64,000 nt of DNA from Desulfosporosinus acidiphilus SJ4 (GTDB taxonomy: Bacteria > Bacillota > Desulfitobacteriia > Desulfitobacteriales > Desulfitobacteriaceae): assembly GCF_000255115.2 (NCBI RefSeq), contig NC_018068.1, positions 186,001 to 250,000 of the forward strand, read 5' to 3'. A model generated the notes under the pieces. It was not told where the DNA came from. It saw nothing but the letters and a program-made list of their open reading frames with translations, and did no database searches. Both the position numbers and the translations under genes were made by a program. The stretch's first letter is position 1. Every line of letters starts with the position of its first letter. This document shows positions 8,888-18,344 of this stretch, piece after piece.

Positions 8888-9979
8888 TCAATCGCATTTT
8901 GATGGCATTTGAGGTCCGATGAAAAGCTTCCCACTTAATACTCCTCTAACGGTATTACTAAAGGTATACACCCAAAGAAGGATTAAAAGGATGGTTAGGA
9001 ATTTAGAATAGCCAACTGTAAGAGGGGATATAAATATCCGTGCTATTTTTTGGCTTGCGATGGTATAGGAAGCTAAAGGAAAGATGAAAGCCCACCACCC
9101 CATATTAAAGGGAATTCCTCCATTTCTAATTTGATAAATACTGATAATCACGATAATGCCAACAATCCAGGTTCCGAATCCCCAGATAGCCATAGACATA
9201 AGATTTGAAAGTTCTGTTGATCCTAAGAACCCCATTGTATGGGCATTTTTCGCAATATCAATAATTGCACTTACGGCCAGTCCGATTGCACTGATGAAAA
9301 TACCGAAGGATGGGATTTTATCCCCTGGGGGTAGTGGATGATTGGCAAGTCGGACAAAAACTATAGCACTAATAAACATGAAAAGAAAAAAACCAATACC
9401 AAATAGGGCTGTATTGATGACTAGGAAGGATAAACCCCACATCGGTCGAATTTTAATCGTCAGTTCGAGTACCGGGTTCCCGATCAATAAAACAGCCATA
9501 TTGGCAATGGGTGCCATAATCCAAGAAAAGTTAATTACGTCTGGACTTGGACTTTCTTTAAGTCGTATAATCAAAAACGTTGAATAAAAGGTAAAAAAAC
9601 ACACACCAATGATTGAAATAATCCATAGGCCAAGAATAACATGATAAACTGTAGCTTGACTGAGATAATGACTCCATATAAGGTAAATATTAGTTCCTAA
9701 GATGGTTGTTGCCACTGGCATGGTCACGAAGAAATTGCCGGTGTGAAGGTGATTCAGATCGCGATAAGCATAATCAAAAAAACATATCCAACGAATAACC
9801 CAAGGGACTAAAACAACAAAATAGAGAAGGTCTGCAAGTATGGCAAAAAGTGTACCTAAAAGGTTTCCGGCAGGAAAAGAGTTCTGCCATTGAAAGAGAA
9901 TGTTTGCTAATCCGCCAGTGCCCATGATTACGGCAAACCATGCTGGGGCCAGATGCTTAATGAGATGTCTTTCTAGCAC
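8888..9979 (-). CDS. TDT-family (TehA/SLAC1-like) transporter
   Basis: A 363-residue membrane protein with about ten hydrophobic spans. The opening HLAPAWFAVIMGTGGLANILF is characteristic of the tellurite-resistance/dicarboxylate transporter (TDT) family, which includes malate permeases, sulfite exporters and TehA anion channels. The GTG start at 9979 has an AAGGAG site 9 nt upstream. It is monocistronic and convergent with the DUF1835 gene. The substrate cannot be chosen from sequence; sulfite or C4-dicarboxylate are family options. Confidence 0.85.
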   Translation of the reverse strand: MLERHLIKHLAPAWFAVIMGTGGLANILFQWQNSFPAGNLLGTLFAILADLLYFVVLVPWVIRWICFFDYAYRDLNHLHTGNFFVTMPVATTILGTNIYLIWSHYLSQATVYHVILGLWIISIIGVCFFTFYSTFLIIRLKESPSPDVINFSWIMAPIANMAVLLIGNPVLELTIKIRPMWGLSFLVINTALFGIGFFLFMFISAIVFVRLANHPLPPGDKIPSFGIFISAIGLAVSAIIDIAKNAHTMGFLGSTELSNLMSMAIWGFGTWIVGIIVIISIYQIRNGGIPFNMGWWAFIFPLASYTIASQKIARIFISPLTVGYSKFLTILLILLWVYTFSNTVRGVLSGKLFIGPQMPSKCD

Positions 9980-10181
9980 ATTAAAAACTCCTTATTTAGG
10001 ATTTGGGTTAGTTAATAAGTTTGCTGAAAATAGGATTACATGTTTAAGAGGAAGTATTTAAGATTAGAGTTTAACCCTCTAATCCTGCGGAAAGTCTATA
10101 TGACAACGAAGTTAAATGATTTCACGTTAGGCTTTTGTTGAGCAGATAATTTGTATTTAAGTAGGCAACCGGAGAATAAGC

Positions 10182-11705
10182 ATGAAGAACAGAACCTATA
10201 TCGCAATTGATTTAAAATCCTTCTACGCTTCGGTCGAATGTGTGGAACGAGGGCTTGATCCGCTGACCACCAACCTTGTTGTCGCTGACGCAAGCCGCAC
10301 CAAAAAAACCATCTGTCTCGCCGTCTCGCCCTCCCTCAAAGCATACGGCATTCCCGGTAGGGCGAGGCTGTTTGAAGTTGTACAGAAGGTCAAAGAAGCA
10401 AATGCAGCACGGCTGCGCAAAGTACCAGGACGAGCCTTTTCCGGCGTTTCCTGCAACGATATTGAATTGAAATCTTCACCGGGTCTCTCGCTGGACTACA
10501 TTGTTGCTCCACCGAGGATGGCGTATTATATAGAGTACAGCACGCAGATTTACAATATCTATTTGAAGTACATCGCGTCCGAAGATATTCATGTCTACTC
10601 CATTGACGAGGTATTCCTTGACGCCACCGATTATCTCAACACCTACAATCTTTCAGCCCGTGAGCTTGCCACGAAAATGATTCTGGATGTACTCAAAAAA
10701 ACTGGCATTACAGCAACGGCGGGAATTGGCACAAACCTGTATCTTTGCAAGATCGCTATGGATATTCAAGCAAAGCACATACCTGCAGATAACAACGGTA
10801 TGCGGATCGCCGAGCTGGACGAAATGAGCTACCGTCGCTCCCTGTGGTCGCATCGGCCTCTAACGGACTTTTGGCGCGTTGGAAAAGGATATGCCAACAA
10901 GCTGGAGGAAAAAGGTCTCTTTACAATGGGGGATATTGCAAGATGCTCTCTCGGTAAACCTACCGATTACTACAACGAGGATTTACTGTATAAGCTGTTC
11001 GGCATCAACGCTGAACTGCTGATCGACCATGCGTGGGGGTGGGAGCCATGCACAATTGCCGATATTAAAGCGTTTAAGCCAAGCACAAACAGTATTGGAT
11101 CGGGGCAGGTGCTGCACTATGCCTATACTTTTGACAAAGCGAAGCTGATCGTGCGGGAAATGACGGATCTGCTGGTTCTTGATCTGGTAGATAAAAGGCT
11201 TGTGAGCGACCAGCTTGTTTTGACGGTCGGATATGATATCGATAATCTAACAAATCCAGAGATAAAGAAATCATATCACGGGGCAATCACCACTGACCAC
11301 TACGGACGCGCCGTTCCGAAATCCGCGCATGGTTCGGTAAACCTTGGCAGACAGACCTCCTCTACAAAGCTAATCATGGATGCCGTCACAGATCTGTTTG
11401 AACGCATCGTTGATAAAAATCTTCTGATCAGAAGAGTCAACATCACTGCGAATCATGTCGTTGATGAGGCAACTGTTCAAAAGACGGGCGACGTTGAACA
11501 GCTTGATCTCTTTACGGATTTCGCGGCTGCGCAGGCGAAAAAAGGAGATGAAGAAGCTGAGCTTGCACGAGAAAAAAAGATGCAGCAAGCAATGCTTGAA
11601 ATAAAAAAGAAATACGGCAAGAATGCCATTCTAATGGGTATGAATCTGGAGGAAGGCGCTACCACTGTAGACCGGAACAGGCAGATTGGAGGGCACAAGG
11701 CATGA
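10182..11705 (+). CDS. UmuC/DinB-like Y-family DNA polymerase
   Basis: The 507-residue protein has the Y-family palm motifs: YIAIDLKSFYASVEC (first catalytic Asp) and YSIDEVFLD (catalytic Asp-Glu), then helix-hairpin-helix DNA-contact residues (FWRVGKGYANKLEEKG) and a little-finger domain. These enzymes copy past damaged bases. The gene overlaps the YolD-like gene by 4 nt (ATGA), the usual pairing in Firmicute UvrX/YolD-type loci on chromosomes, plasmids and prophages. I saw no clear LexA box upstream. Base composition is somewhat more GC-rich than the flanking genes, hinting at transfer. Confidence 0.9.
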   Translation: MKNRTYIAIDLKSFYASVECVERGLDPLTTNLVVADASRTKKTICLAVSPSLKAYGIPGRARLFEVVQKVKEANAARLRKVPGRAFSGVSCNDIELKSSPGLSLDYIVAPPRMAYYIEYSTQIYNIYLKYIASEDIHVYSIDEVFLDATDYLNTYNLSARELATKMILDVLKKTGITATAGIGTNLYLCKIAMDIQAKHIPADNNGMRIAELDEMSYRRSLWSHRPLTDFWRVGKGYANKLEEKGLFTMGDIARCSLGKPTDYYNEDLLYKLFGINAELLIDHAWGWEPCTIADIKAFKPSTNSIGSGQVLHYAYTFDKAKLIVREMTDLLVLDLVDKRLVSDQLVLTVGYDIDNLTNPEIKKSYHGAITTDHYGRAVPKSAHGSVNLGRQTSSTKLIMDAVTDLFERIVDKNLLIRRVNITANHVVDEATVQKTGDVEQLDLFTDFAAAQAKKGDEEAELAREKKMQQAMLEIKKKYGKNAILMGMNLEEGATTVDRNRQIGGHKA

Positions 11706-12130
11706 CGAGGACATATGACGACATCATTAATCTACCTCACCATGTCTCTACGACACACCCTCATATGGCTGCTATTGACCGGGCGGCTCAGTTTTCCCCT
11801 TTCGCCGCACTGACTGGCTATGATGCCGCCATCAAAGAAACCACAAGACTGACTGACGAGAGAGTAAAATTGGACGAATATATGAAGGACGCTTTGAGTG
11901 ATAGACTGCAAATCATAGCAGATCGGATTAAAGAGTATCCCGAAATCGCAATTACCTACTTTCAGCCGGATGCGAAGAAGAATGGCGGCACCTATGTTAC
12001 TGCTATCAGTACGGCTAAAAAGATAGACGAATATGAACGGATTGTCGTTATGACCGATGGCACAGCGATCCCCATTGATGAAATAATCAGCATAGATGGG
12101 CAAATATTCGAATCTATGGAGGTATATTGA
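11702..12130 (+). CDS. YolD-like protein
   Basis: The 142-residue protein has the DRAAQFSPFAALTGYDAAIKE block near residue 27, the hallmark of YolD-like proteins that accompany Y-family polymerases. Its start overlaps the polymerase stop (ATGA), so the two are translationally coupled. YolD-like proteins are proposed UmuD functional analogues; the mechanism is not proven. Convergent with the next gene, with only 32 nt between. Confidence 0.85.
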   Translation: MTRTYDDIINLPHHVSTTHPHMAAIDRAAQFSPFAALTGYDAAIKETTRLTDERVKLDEYMKDALSDRLQIIADRIKEYPEIAITYFQPDAKKNGGTYVTAISTAKKIDEYERIVVMTDGTAIPIDEIISIDGQIFESMEVY

Positions 12131-12162
12131 ACCGATAGCAAGAACGCTGGGGCTAGAAACAA

Positions 12163-13113
12163 CTAAACTTTTAATAATAGGATAATGATTGATATTAAGC
12201 TAAAGCATACACTTATTAAACTTATAAATGCTACTGTTTGTTTTTGGGTGAGACCAGAAGAAAGTAATCTGTGATGTATTTGAGTTGCATCGGCTTTATA
12301 AATAGATTCCCCACGAGAAAATCTTTTCAAAACAACTATAATATTATCAAAAATCGGTACTCCAAGTGCTAATACAGGAATAGATAATGATATCAGCGTT
12401 GCTTGCTTAAAAGCCCCATTTAGAGCAATTATAGACAAAATAAATCCTAAAAAATTTGCTCCTGAATCGCCCATAAAAATCCTAGCTGGATGTTTATTAT
12501 ATCTCAAAAATCCCAAAGACACCCCAACAATAAGTGCTGAAAGTAATGCAGAATCGTCTTGCCCTTTTGCTAGAGCGACTACAAATAAAGTTGAGCCAGC
12601 GATTGCAGATAATCTTCCAGCAAGTCCATCAATTCCGTCCGACCAATTTATGACAGTTGTAACGCCTACAATCCACATAATACTTAAAACAAATTGAATT
12701 ATGTACGGTAAAATTATATATTTGTGTGTTACTGGATTCGTAAAACCATAAAAGACGATTCCAGATGAAAAGACAATAATGGCAGAGATTATGTGAACTA
12801 ATAATCTGGGGAGTGCTGGAAATTCTTTGCCAAGGGTCTTATACCAGTCGTCAATAATACCAATTATAAGAATTAAAATAGAAGCAACAATTACAGAGAC
12901 AGATTGTTTATCAATTGGTCTTATAAAAGTGATATAACCACTAATAAAACCAAAAAACATACCTATACCGCCTAATAAAGGAATAGGGCGTTGATGCTTT
13001 TTTCTTTCGTTTGGCTTATCAACAAAATTCCACTTTATTGAGAGCTTTTCAAAAAAAGGTATAGTTAAATAAACAATTAAAAAAACAAAAGAAAAGGCAA
13101 ATAAAAAATTCAT
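12163..13113 (-). CDS. WecA/TagO-type undecaprenyl-phosphate glycosyl-phosphate transferase
   Basis: The 316-residue polytopic protein carries the MraY/WecA/TagO motifs: DDWYK (about residue 88), INWSDGIDGLAG (about 155-166), FMGDSGANFLGF and the HHRL motif of the cytosolic loop. Family enzymes transfer a sugar-1-phosphate (usually GlcNAc-1-P) to undecaprenyl phosphate, the first step of teichoic acid or surface polysaccharide synthesis. A GGAGG site lies somewhat far (about 13 nt) from the ATG. It is monocistronic; the exact sugar is not deducible. Confidence 0.88.
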   Translation of the reverse strand: MNFLFAFSFVFLIVYLTIPFFEKLSIKWNFVDKPNERKKHQRPIPLLGGIGMFFGFISGYITFIRPIDKQSVSVIVASILILIIGIIDDWYKTLGKEFPALPRLLVHIISAIIVFSSGIVFYGFTNPVTHKYIILPYIIQFVLSIMWIVGVTTVINWSDGIDGLAGRLSAIAGSTLFVVALAKGQDDSALLSALIVGVSLGFLRYNKHPARIFMGDSGANFLGFILSIIALNGAFKQATLISLSIPVLALGVPIFDNIIVVLKRFSRGESIYKADATQIHHRLLSSGLTQKQTVAFISLISVCFSLISIIILLLKV

Positions 13114-13270
13114 GAGAAAGGTATGCCTCCTCCAAATATCGATCTGTAAATATTATAGCATCTTGTCTCCAAAAACATAAATGTTGTTTGTAGATTAGCT
13201 CCAATTCTTAAACCGTGACGCAATCGTAACAATATATTGAGAATCAAAAAGGTGCGGTCAGCCCGAAATG

Positions 13271-13310
13271 AAATTAGCCACGATTTGATTGACAAGTCGT
13301 GGCTAATTTT
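13271..13310. terminator. Strong hairpin, possible bidirectional terminator
   Basis: AAATTAGCCACGA (13271-13283) pairs perfectly with the complementary arm at 13297-13309, followed by TTTT. It lies upstream of the TagO-like gene and downstream of no plus-strand gene, so it may be a relic or may insulate the region. The 284 nt between it and the kinase gene show no gene. Confidence 0.6.
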
Positions 13311-13594
13311 CTGCTAATAACATGCAATTTTACATGCTAACAAGTGCTAAAAATCTGCAATTTTCGTGTTATTTTATCTTTTCAACTCCAAAAACCCCTA
13401 CTGAATTTACTGCCGGATAATCTGGAGGATCTTGAAGCGTTAAGTCAACTCCATAAATTGATTGGTTAATTACCCAGTTATATCAAGGGTTTATTCGCAC
13501 AACAAGTGTGCAAAAGTTGAGTAATTCAGTTCGAGAATTATCAACGATATAGGATATATGGAGGACTGCTGTTATACCTGATAAGACGTAGGTG

Positions 13595-15430
13595 TCAATC
13601 CTCTTTAGTTTCGAACTTCACTTTAAATGTAGTTCCTGATGAATTTGTGTCAACTTCAATGTATGCATTATTTCGGTCCGCTATATTGTAACAAACCGCC
13701 AATCCTAAGCCCGTGCCGGTTTCCTTTGTTGTTATGAATGGAGTACCTATTTTATCCAGAATGGCTTTATCAATTCCTGGACCTTGATCCTGGATTGAAA
13801 GGATGATATTTTTATTTTCCATGTATGTCCTTATCCAAACGATACCGCCAGATGACATAGCCTCCAAGGAATTTCGAACGAGATTAAGAATGAGTTGTCT
13901 GATTTCTTTATCATCAACTTTGGTTTCGAGAATGTTTCCCCTTTCAAAAATCAATTGTTTTTCTTCTTTGAGAGTCTGTGCTAATATCAATGGATAAACT
14001 GTATCAATAATGTTATTAAGGTTATGTAATTCAGCATCGACAGCCTTATCTCTTGCAAGCGATAAGAATTCAGAAATTATATTATTAGCTCTATCTATTT
14101 CTTCAATCATTATCTGATAATAAGTCTTTTTCGTGGAATCAATCTCTTTTTCATCCATGAGTTGGAGAAACCCCTTAACTACCGTCATTGGATTTCTAAC
14201 TTCATGACTTATACTGGCTGCCATTTGTCCAACAAGATCGAGCCGATCTAAGCGAGCTAATTCCTTTTCGATTCTTCGTTGTTGTGTTAAATCTTTGGAT
14301 GAAGAGATTAGATATTCTTTACCTCCAATTGAAACTTTTTCAACGGAGACGACTAACTGAAGCTCATTATGATCCTTTGTTCTAAAAGTTAAAGGCACAT
14401 TTGTTATACTTCTTCCAGTGATAACCTCATTGCAGAGGAGGTCACTCATTTCAGGGGTATAAAAAAGTTCTTCTGAAGTTCGGCCAATAACTTCTTCGCG
14501 GGTATAACCAAAACATTTAAGAAAGGCTTGATTCACTTCAAAATATTTTCTCGTTTCGGGGTCAAACAGTATCATAATATCAGGGCTGTTCATAAAAAGT
14601 TTATAAAATCTTTCTTCGGATAGTCTTAGTTCATGCTGAAGTTGATTTTTTTCTAATAAATGGTTTCTGATTTTATTAATCGCAGGAATAAGTTCAGATA
14701 AAATATTTGAATCGTGTGAATCAAACGTTTCTTTTGTTACCCCATCGGCAAACGTAGAAAGTCCCTGTCGTATTATTTTTAGTCTTTGACTAATAGTGTA
14801 TAAGATAATTCCCAAGACCAAGATCCATATGAGTAATTGAATGATTGCTGCTTTGAAAGCATTAATATAGATATCCTTCATTTTCATATTTGCCCAAGTG
14901 TGCCCAATAATAAATCCATCTAAGTAATAAGGAACGTTCACATAAATAATGGGTTCCCCCATCCATCCAATAGAGGTATTATTTATAGCGAAGTCAGGTT
15001 TTCCTGTGGTATAACATCTGAAGTATCCATATGATTTAGGAACATCTTCTAGCATAGACTCCTTAAAAATCGGTCCAATGGCAATAATAGACTTTAGCCG
15101 TCTATCATAATAACCTAATCCATAATTAGGATTTTCATTAGAAAATTGCATCACGATAGGTTGTATTAGCTTATTTAACTCAATAACTTGTTGCTTATTA
15201 GGGTAAGGATTAACAGCCCGAAGTTTATCGTTCACATGTGAGTGAAGGGTAATATTAAGCTGCGAGGCGATGGATTGGATTTCCACCTTCCGTTTATTAA
15301 TTTGATTTTGGATAATATAATTATAAAGAATAATACTATTGATACATGCGCCAACAAGAATCAAAATTGTAATAAGTATTTGTGTCTGTAGTATGAAACT
15401 TTTAGGTCGAATTTTTCGTTTACGATTCAT
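13595..15430 (-). CDS. Membrane sensor histidine kinase with extracytoplasmic sensor and PAS domain
   Basis: The 611-residue protein has TM1 (about 12-37), an extracytoplasmic domain (about 38-192), TM2 (about 193-213), a linker, a PAS domain (about 268-380), a dimerisation/phospho-acceptor domain with His409 in ASISHEVRNP, and an ATPase domain with N box (NLVRNSLEA), DQGPGI and GTGLGL. No response regulator is adjacent, so it is an orphan kinase; in Clostridia such kinases often feed Spo0A, which is inference here. Its kinase core closely resembles the broken kinase at 58204-60013. Confidence 0.9.
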   Translation of the reverse strand: MNRKRKIRPKSFILQTQILITILILVGACINSIILYNYIIQNQINKRKVEIQSIASQLNITLHSHVNDKLRAVNPYPNKQQVIELNKLIQPIVMQFSNENPNYGLGYYDRRLKSIIAIGPIFKESMLEDVPKSYGYFRCYTTGKPDFAINNTSIGWMGEPIIYVNVPYYLDGFIIGHTWANMKMKDIYINAFKAAIIQLLIWILVLGIILYTISQRLKIIRQGLSTFADGVTKETFDSHDSNILSELIPAINKIRNHLLEKNQLQHELRLSEERFYKLFMNSPDIMILFDPETRKYFEVNQAFLKCFGYTREEVIGRTSEELFYTPEMSDLLCNEVITGRSITNVPLTFRTKDHNELQLVVSVEKVSIGGKEYLISSSKDLTQQRRIEKELARLDRLDLVGQMAASISHEVRNPMTVVKGFLQLMDEKEIDSTKKTYYQIMIEEIDRANNIISEFLSLARDKAVDAELHNLNNIIDTVYPLILAQTLKEEKQLIFERGNILETKVDDKEIRQLILNLVRNSLEAMSSGGIVWIRTYMENKNIILSIQDQGPGIDKAILDKIGTPFITTKETGTGLGLAVCYNIADRNNAYIEVDTNSSGTTFKVKFETKED

Positions 15431-15559
15431 ATTATGCTCCGTAATAGTTTATCTTCTAAACATTCTACAAATTGTATTGTTTGTCCTTCTTTTATTATGG
15501 AAGCTATTTATTACTGAAATATCCTTATCTCTGTTAAAAACATATCGCAGGAGGTACTT

Positions 15560-15805
15560 ATGGAACCTAGAAAACCGGTGATCGGCGGCAAGTACCGTCA
15601 TTTCAAGAATAAAATGTACCAACTACTGGCAGTTGCCACTCACAGCGAAACTAAAGAAAAGTATATCGTTTATCAGGCGCTGTATGATGATTTCAGGGTA
15701 TATATCCGTCTCTACGACATGTTTTTGAGCGAAGTAGACCATGTGAAATACCCGGAGGTCAAGCAAAAATATCGCTTTGAACTGATGAAGGAGCCGGAGT
15801 GCTGA
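15560..15805 (+). CDS. DUF1653 protein
   Basis: The 81-residue protein contains the DUF1653 pattern: [23 protein letters not shown], then YQALYDD and a LYDMF segment. The ATG has a GCAGGAGG site. The family is small and cytosolic with no established function. Divergent from the kinase gene. A short in-frame leftover (about 18 codons, [12 protein letters not shown]...) follows but is too short to call. Confidence 0.8.
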   Translation: MEPRKPVIGGKYRHFKNKMYQLLAVATHSETKEKYIVYQALYDDFRVYIRLYDMFLSEVDHVKYPEVKQKYRFELMKEPEC

Positions 15806-15956
15806 TGATAAAATTTGCACTTGATGAAAAATATTGCTGGGCAGAGCAGTTGGGAGAAGAATAATGCTAGTTTTCAAGCATTGTATTTGAGTAGGTTCGA
15901 TAAATCGGGTCCTTAGCGTAGATCCCTTTGATTAGAGTCCGATAATGAATATTATT

Positions 15957-15996
15957 AAAATAGCACTAGCGTCCTTAGAGATGCTAGTGCTATTTT
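15957..15996. terminator. Perfect 14-bp hairpin, bidirectional terminator
   Basis: AAAATAGCACTAGC (15957-15970) pairs with GCTAGTGCTATTTT (15983-15996) around a 12-nt loop. The A-run on one side and T-run on the other allow termination on both strands. It ends transcription from DUF1653 (+) and from the truncated gene at 16184-16417 (-). Confidence 0.75.
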
Positions 15997-16183
15997 AATT
16001 GAAGTATTGTTTTAGTTTGGGGAGTTCCACTGTTTTAAATTGGGCGCTGCTTTCATTGCTACGGCACTAACCCAGGGTGAACGGAGAAGGCTCGGATATC
16101 AGAGTTCCTGCCTCGCTTGTCTAATTACCGTAGCACTCTGCCACTGCGAGAATTTTAGTGAACAAGTTGAACCACATGATTTC

Positions 16184-16417
16184 TTATGAGGAAGTCCTGT
16201 GGTTTTGCTTTTTATGGAGTATTTCACCCAATATATAATTTTCTTTACGATTAACCCGTTTTGGGGAAAAGAAGAATTGCCCTGTAATTTGAGGATGAGT
16301 TACTTCCGTTTTTTGGGCACGATAGATTAACTTGTTGGATATTTCCATAACAATAGTCCCTAAAAAACCACCAACCATGCCAATAGTAATCGTATCTTGT
16401 AGTTTATTAAGTTTCAT
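16184..16417 (-). pseudogene. Truncated paralogue of the membrane protein at 52922-53527
   Basis: The 77 codons read QDTITIGMVGGFLGTIVMEISN, then a stretch ending in NYILGEILH. This aligns with QDSILTGLLGGFIGTVFMDLSN...NFVLGEILH of the 201-residue protein at 52922. After GEILH the sequence diverges and stops, so the second membrane half is lost. The ribosome site (AGGAGG) is intact, so a short product may still be made. Function unknown. Confidence 0.7.
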
Positions 16418-16527
16418 ATCGATACCTCCTAGCTATTTTATTATTGTGAATATGACAAGAATTAAACTGGAATAATCTGTGCCTATTTGGTATGGTGTTA
16501 ATATGTTGGATTTCTGGAGGAGAAAAG

Positions 16528-16986
16528 ATGTACTTGATAAGTGCTTGCCTGGCAGGAGTTAATTGCAGATATGACGGAAAAAGTACAATTGTAAATGAAC
16601 TTGGAGAATTAGTAAAACGAGGAAAAGCGATTGCTATATGTCCGGAAGTCCTAGGGGGATTAGAAATACCGCGGGAAAGTTGTGAAATAGTAAAATTGGA
16701 CGGGGAACATGCTAAGGTGATGAGTCGGAATGGTAACGATCTCACCGCAGCTTTTATGAGCGGAGCACAAAAGACTTTAGAAATCGCTAAGGTGATCGGA
16801 ATTAATGTGGCAATTATGAAATCTAAAAGCCCATCATGCGGATATGGTAAAATTTATGATGGGACTTTTAGCGGAACTATTACTGACGGGAATGGCTTTG
16901 CGGCGGGACTCTTAGCATCACATGGAATTACCATCTACACAGAAGAGGAATTTAACGCATCTTTTGATGAGATCACGGATAGCTAA
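16528..16986 (+). CDS. DUF523 protein
   Basis: The 152-residue protein opens MYLISACLAGVNCRYDGKS and carries CPEVLGGLEIPRE and KSKSPSCGYGKIYDGTFSG, the conserved cysteine-containing blocks of DUF523. The ATG at 16528 has GGAGGA 6 nt upstream; an ATG at 16492 lacks a site. The conserved cysteines suggest metal or Fe-S binding, but the family role is not established. Monocistronic. Confidence 0.85.
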   Translation: MYLISACLAGVNCRYDGKSTIVNELGELVKRGKAIAICPEVLGGLEIPRESCEIVKLDGEHAKVMSRNGNDLTAAFMSGAQKTLEIAKVIGINVAIMKSKSPSCGYGKIYDGTFSGTITDGNGFAAGLLASHGITIYTEEEFNASFDEITDS

Positions 16987-17310
16987 GAGTTTTTTAAGCT
17001 GCCAGGATAGTGCAGCTGTCCAGTAAATAAGTCTTATTAAGGATAAGTAATTAACGTGTGTTAAAAACATTAGAACCCAAAATACAAAAGTAGTTAAAGA
17101 TAAAGGAAGGATATAGAAAAGAAAGTAAGGGGATAAAACTTTTATGCATAAAGTTTTATCAATAATTTTTATTAGAAAGTAAATAATCAAAGTTATGATG
17201 ATATAATAGACTATAGAACCGATGGATAAAAGTGAAAGACTTGGAACCTAATTTTATGACCTGGTATTAATGAATGTTAAATGTCTCGGAGGATAAAGGG
17301 GAGAAGAGAA

Positions 17311-17841
17311 ATGGCTGCAAAAGTGAAAATGTTGGGTTCGGTTTTAATTTGTATTCTTTTTTTGCTGGGGTGCAGTAATCAAAGCTCGGATTTAGCTAAG
17401 GAAAACAGTCAACTTAAAACTGAAATACAATCCTTGAAACAGCAAGTGGATTCAGCAAACAACAAAGTTAAGCAGCAAGCGGAACTATACGATTTAAGAA
17501 ATAACTTGGATAATGATCTCCATAACACGTTAACAGCCCTTATCAAGGGGGATTATCAAACGGCGGAGAAGAATCTTGCCCCCTCAATGCGTATTCAAGA
17601 TAAAAAATTGATTACCAAAACAGGTTCGGTTGATTACGAATTTATAATTCCCGATCGGCCAATGAATTTAAGACAGAGAACCTATTTAAGGAATGGAGAC
17701 AATTATACGGCGGTCTATGAGATCTATGATGCGGGATATACTTCCGGGAATAAATATGATGATAGAACAAATACCTTGAATGTTGCTTATTCTCTGATTA
17801 ATGGTCAATGGAAATTAAGCAGCTTGATGATTGACGAATAA
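17311..17841 (+). CDS. Lipoprotein with a coiled-coil segment
   Basis: The ATG at 17311 follows GGGGAGAAG. The 176-residue product has a lysine-rich N-terminus, a hydrophobic core and a lipobox FLLGC (Cys near residue 21), so it should be anchored to the outer face of the membrane. Residues about 28-60 form a heptad-like coiled coil (ENSQLKTEIQSLKQQVDSA). The C-terminal half resembles a small alpha/beta fold but I do not recognise a family. Confidence 0.7.
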   Translation: MAAKVKMLGSVLICILFLLGCSNQSSDLAKENSQLKTEIQSLKQQVDSANNKVKQQAELYDLRNNLDNDLHNTLTALIKGDYQTAEKNLAPSMRIQDKKLITKTGSVDYEFIIPDRPMNLRQRTYLRNGDNYTAVYEIYDAGYTSGNKYDDRTNTLNVAYSLINGQWKLSSLMIDE

Positions 17842-17925
17842 TGGTACAAAAATATTCAGAAAAATAAGTCAGGAGAAGAAGGTATTTGTTCCGACATCGC
17901 GAATATAACTTCATTAATTGAAAGA

Positions 17926-17945
17926 TGTTAACCAGAAGGTTAACA
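17926..17945. promoter_or_regulatory. Perfect inverted repeat upstream of cooT-cbiQOM, likely operator
   Basis: TGTTAACC-AGAA-GGTTAACA is a perfect 8-4-8 palindrome about 145 nt before the CooT-like gene. Its place next to promoter-like repeats suggests a metal-responsive repressor site. The cognate regulator is not in the window. Confidence 0.55.
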
Positions 17946-17946
17946 C

Positions 17947-17981
17947 AAATGTTATTGACTAAAATGTTATTGACTAAAATG
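17947..17981 (+). repeat. 15-bp tandem repeat containing -35-like boxes
   Basis: The unit AAATGTTATTGACTA occurs twice in tandem with the start of a third. Each unit carries TTGACT, so the duplication sets two possible -35 boxes 15 nt apart, with TTATTT near 17994 as a weak -10. Confidence 0.6.
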
Positions 17982-18012
17982 CTTTTACTTAACTTATTTA
18001 AATTTTAATAAC

Positions 18013-18065
18013 AAAAAAGACCATGGAGGTCTGACCCCATAAAGAGGGTCGCTCTTTGGTCTTTT
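18013..18065 (+). terminator. Leader hairpin upstream of cooT (terminator or attenuator)
   Basis: AAAAGACCA (18015-18023) pairs with TGGTCTTTT (18057-18065), enclosing an inner GACCC/GGGTC stem. An alternative GACC...GGTC hairpin (18019-18031) uses the same left arm, so two exclusive folds are possible just before the ribosome site at about 18076. This could be a metal-responsive attenuator; it does not match a riboswitch class I know. Confidence 0.5.
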
Positions 18066-18089
18066 CTATTTTCAAAGGAGGATAAAACA

Positions 18090-18302
18090 ATGTGTGAAGC
18101 TAATGCGTATTTCAAGAGTAATGGTCAGGAAGTTTTGTTTATGGAATCGGTAGATGTGATTGAGCCTTATGAAGACGGCCTAAAGTTAGTAGATATATTT
18201 GGAAGGCAAAAGTTTGTTAGGGCTAAGATTAAAGACATGACGCTGCTTAACCATCGCATTGTCTTGGAAGAGACCGTCGGGTTTAAGCATGATACGGAAT
18301 AA
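18090..18302 (+). CDS. CooT-family nickel-binding protein
   Basis: The 70-residue protein begins MCEANAYFKSNGQEVLFMESVDVIEPYEDGL, the pattern of CooT-type small proteins, which bind Ni(II) through the N-terminal Met-Cys and were first tied to CO dehydrogenase maturation. It is first in an operon with CbiQ, CbiO and CbiM, pointing to nickel as the cargo. AAAGGAGG precedes the ATG. Confidence 0.85.
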   Translation: MCEANAYFKSNGQEVLFMESVDVIEPYEDGLKLVDIFGRQKFVRAKIKDMTLLNHRIVLEETVGFKHDTE

Positions 18303-18344
18303 GAAAAGACATCGTTCGCGGCAATAGCGAAGGAGGTTAACCTT

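Noticed and set aside
10100-10181. LexA/SOS box before the UmuC-like gene
   Set aside because: No GAAC-N4-GTTC type site could be found upstream.
16040-16140. GC-rich stretch after the hairpin at 15957-15996, considered as a riboswitch or tRNA relic
   Set aside because: No conserved blocks of a known class and no consistent fold found by eye.
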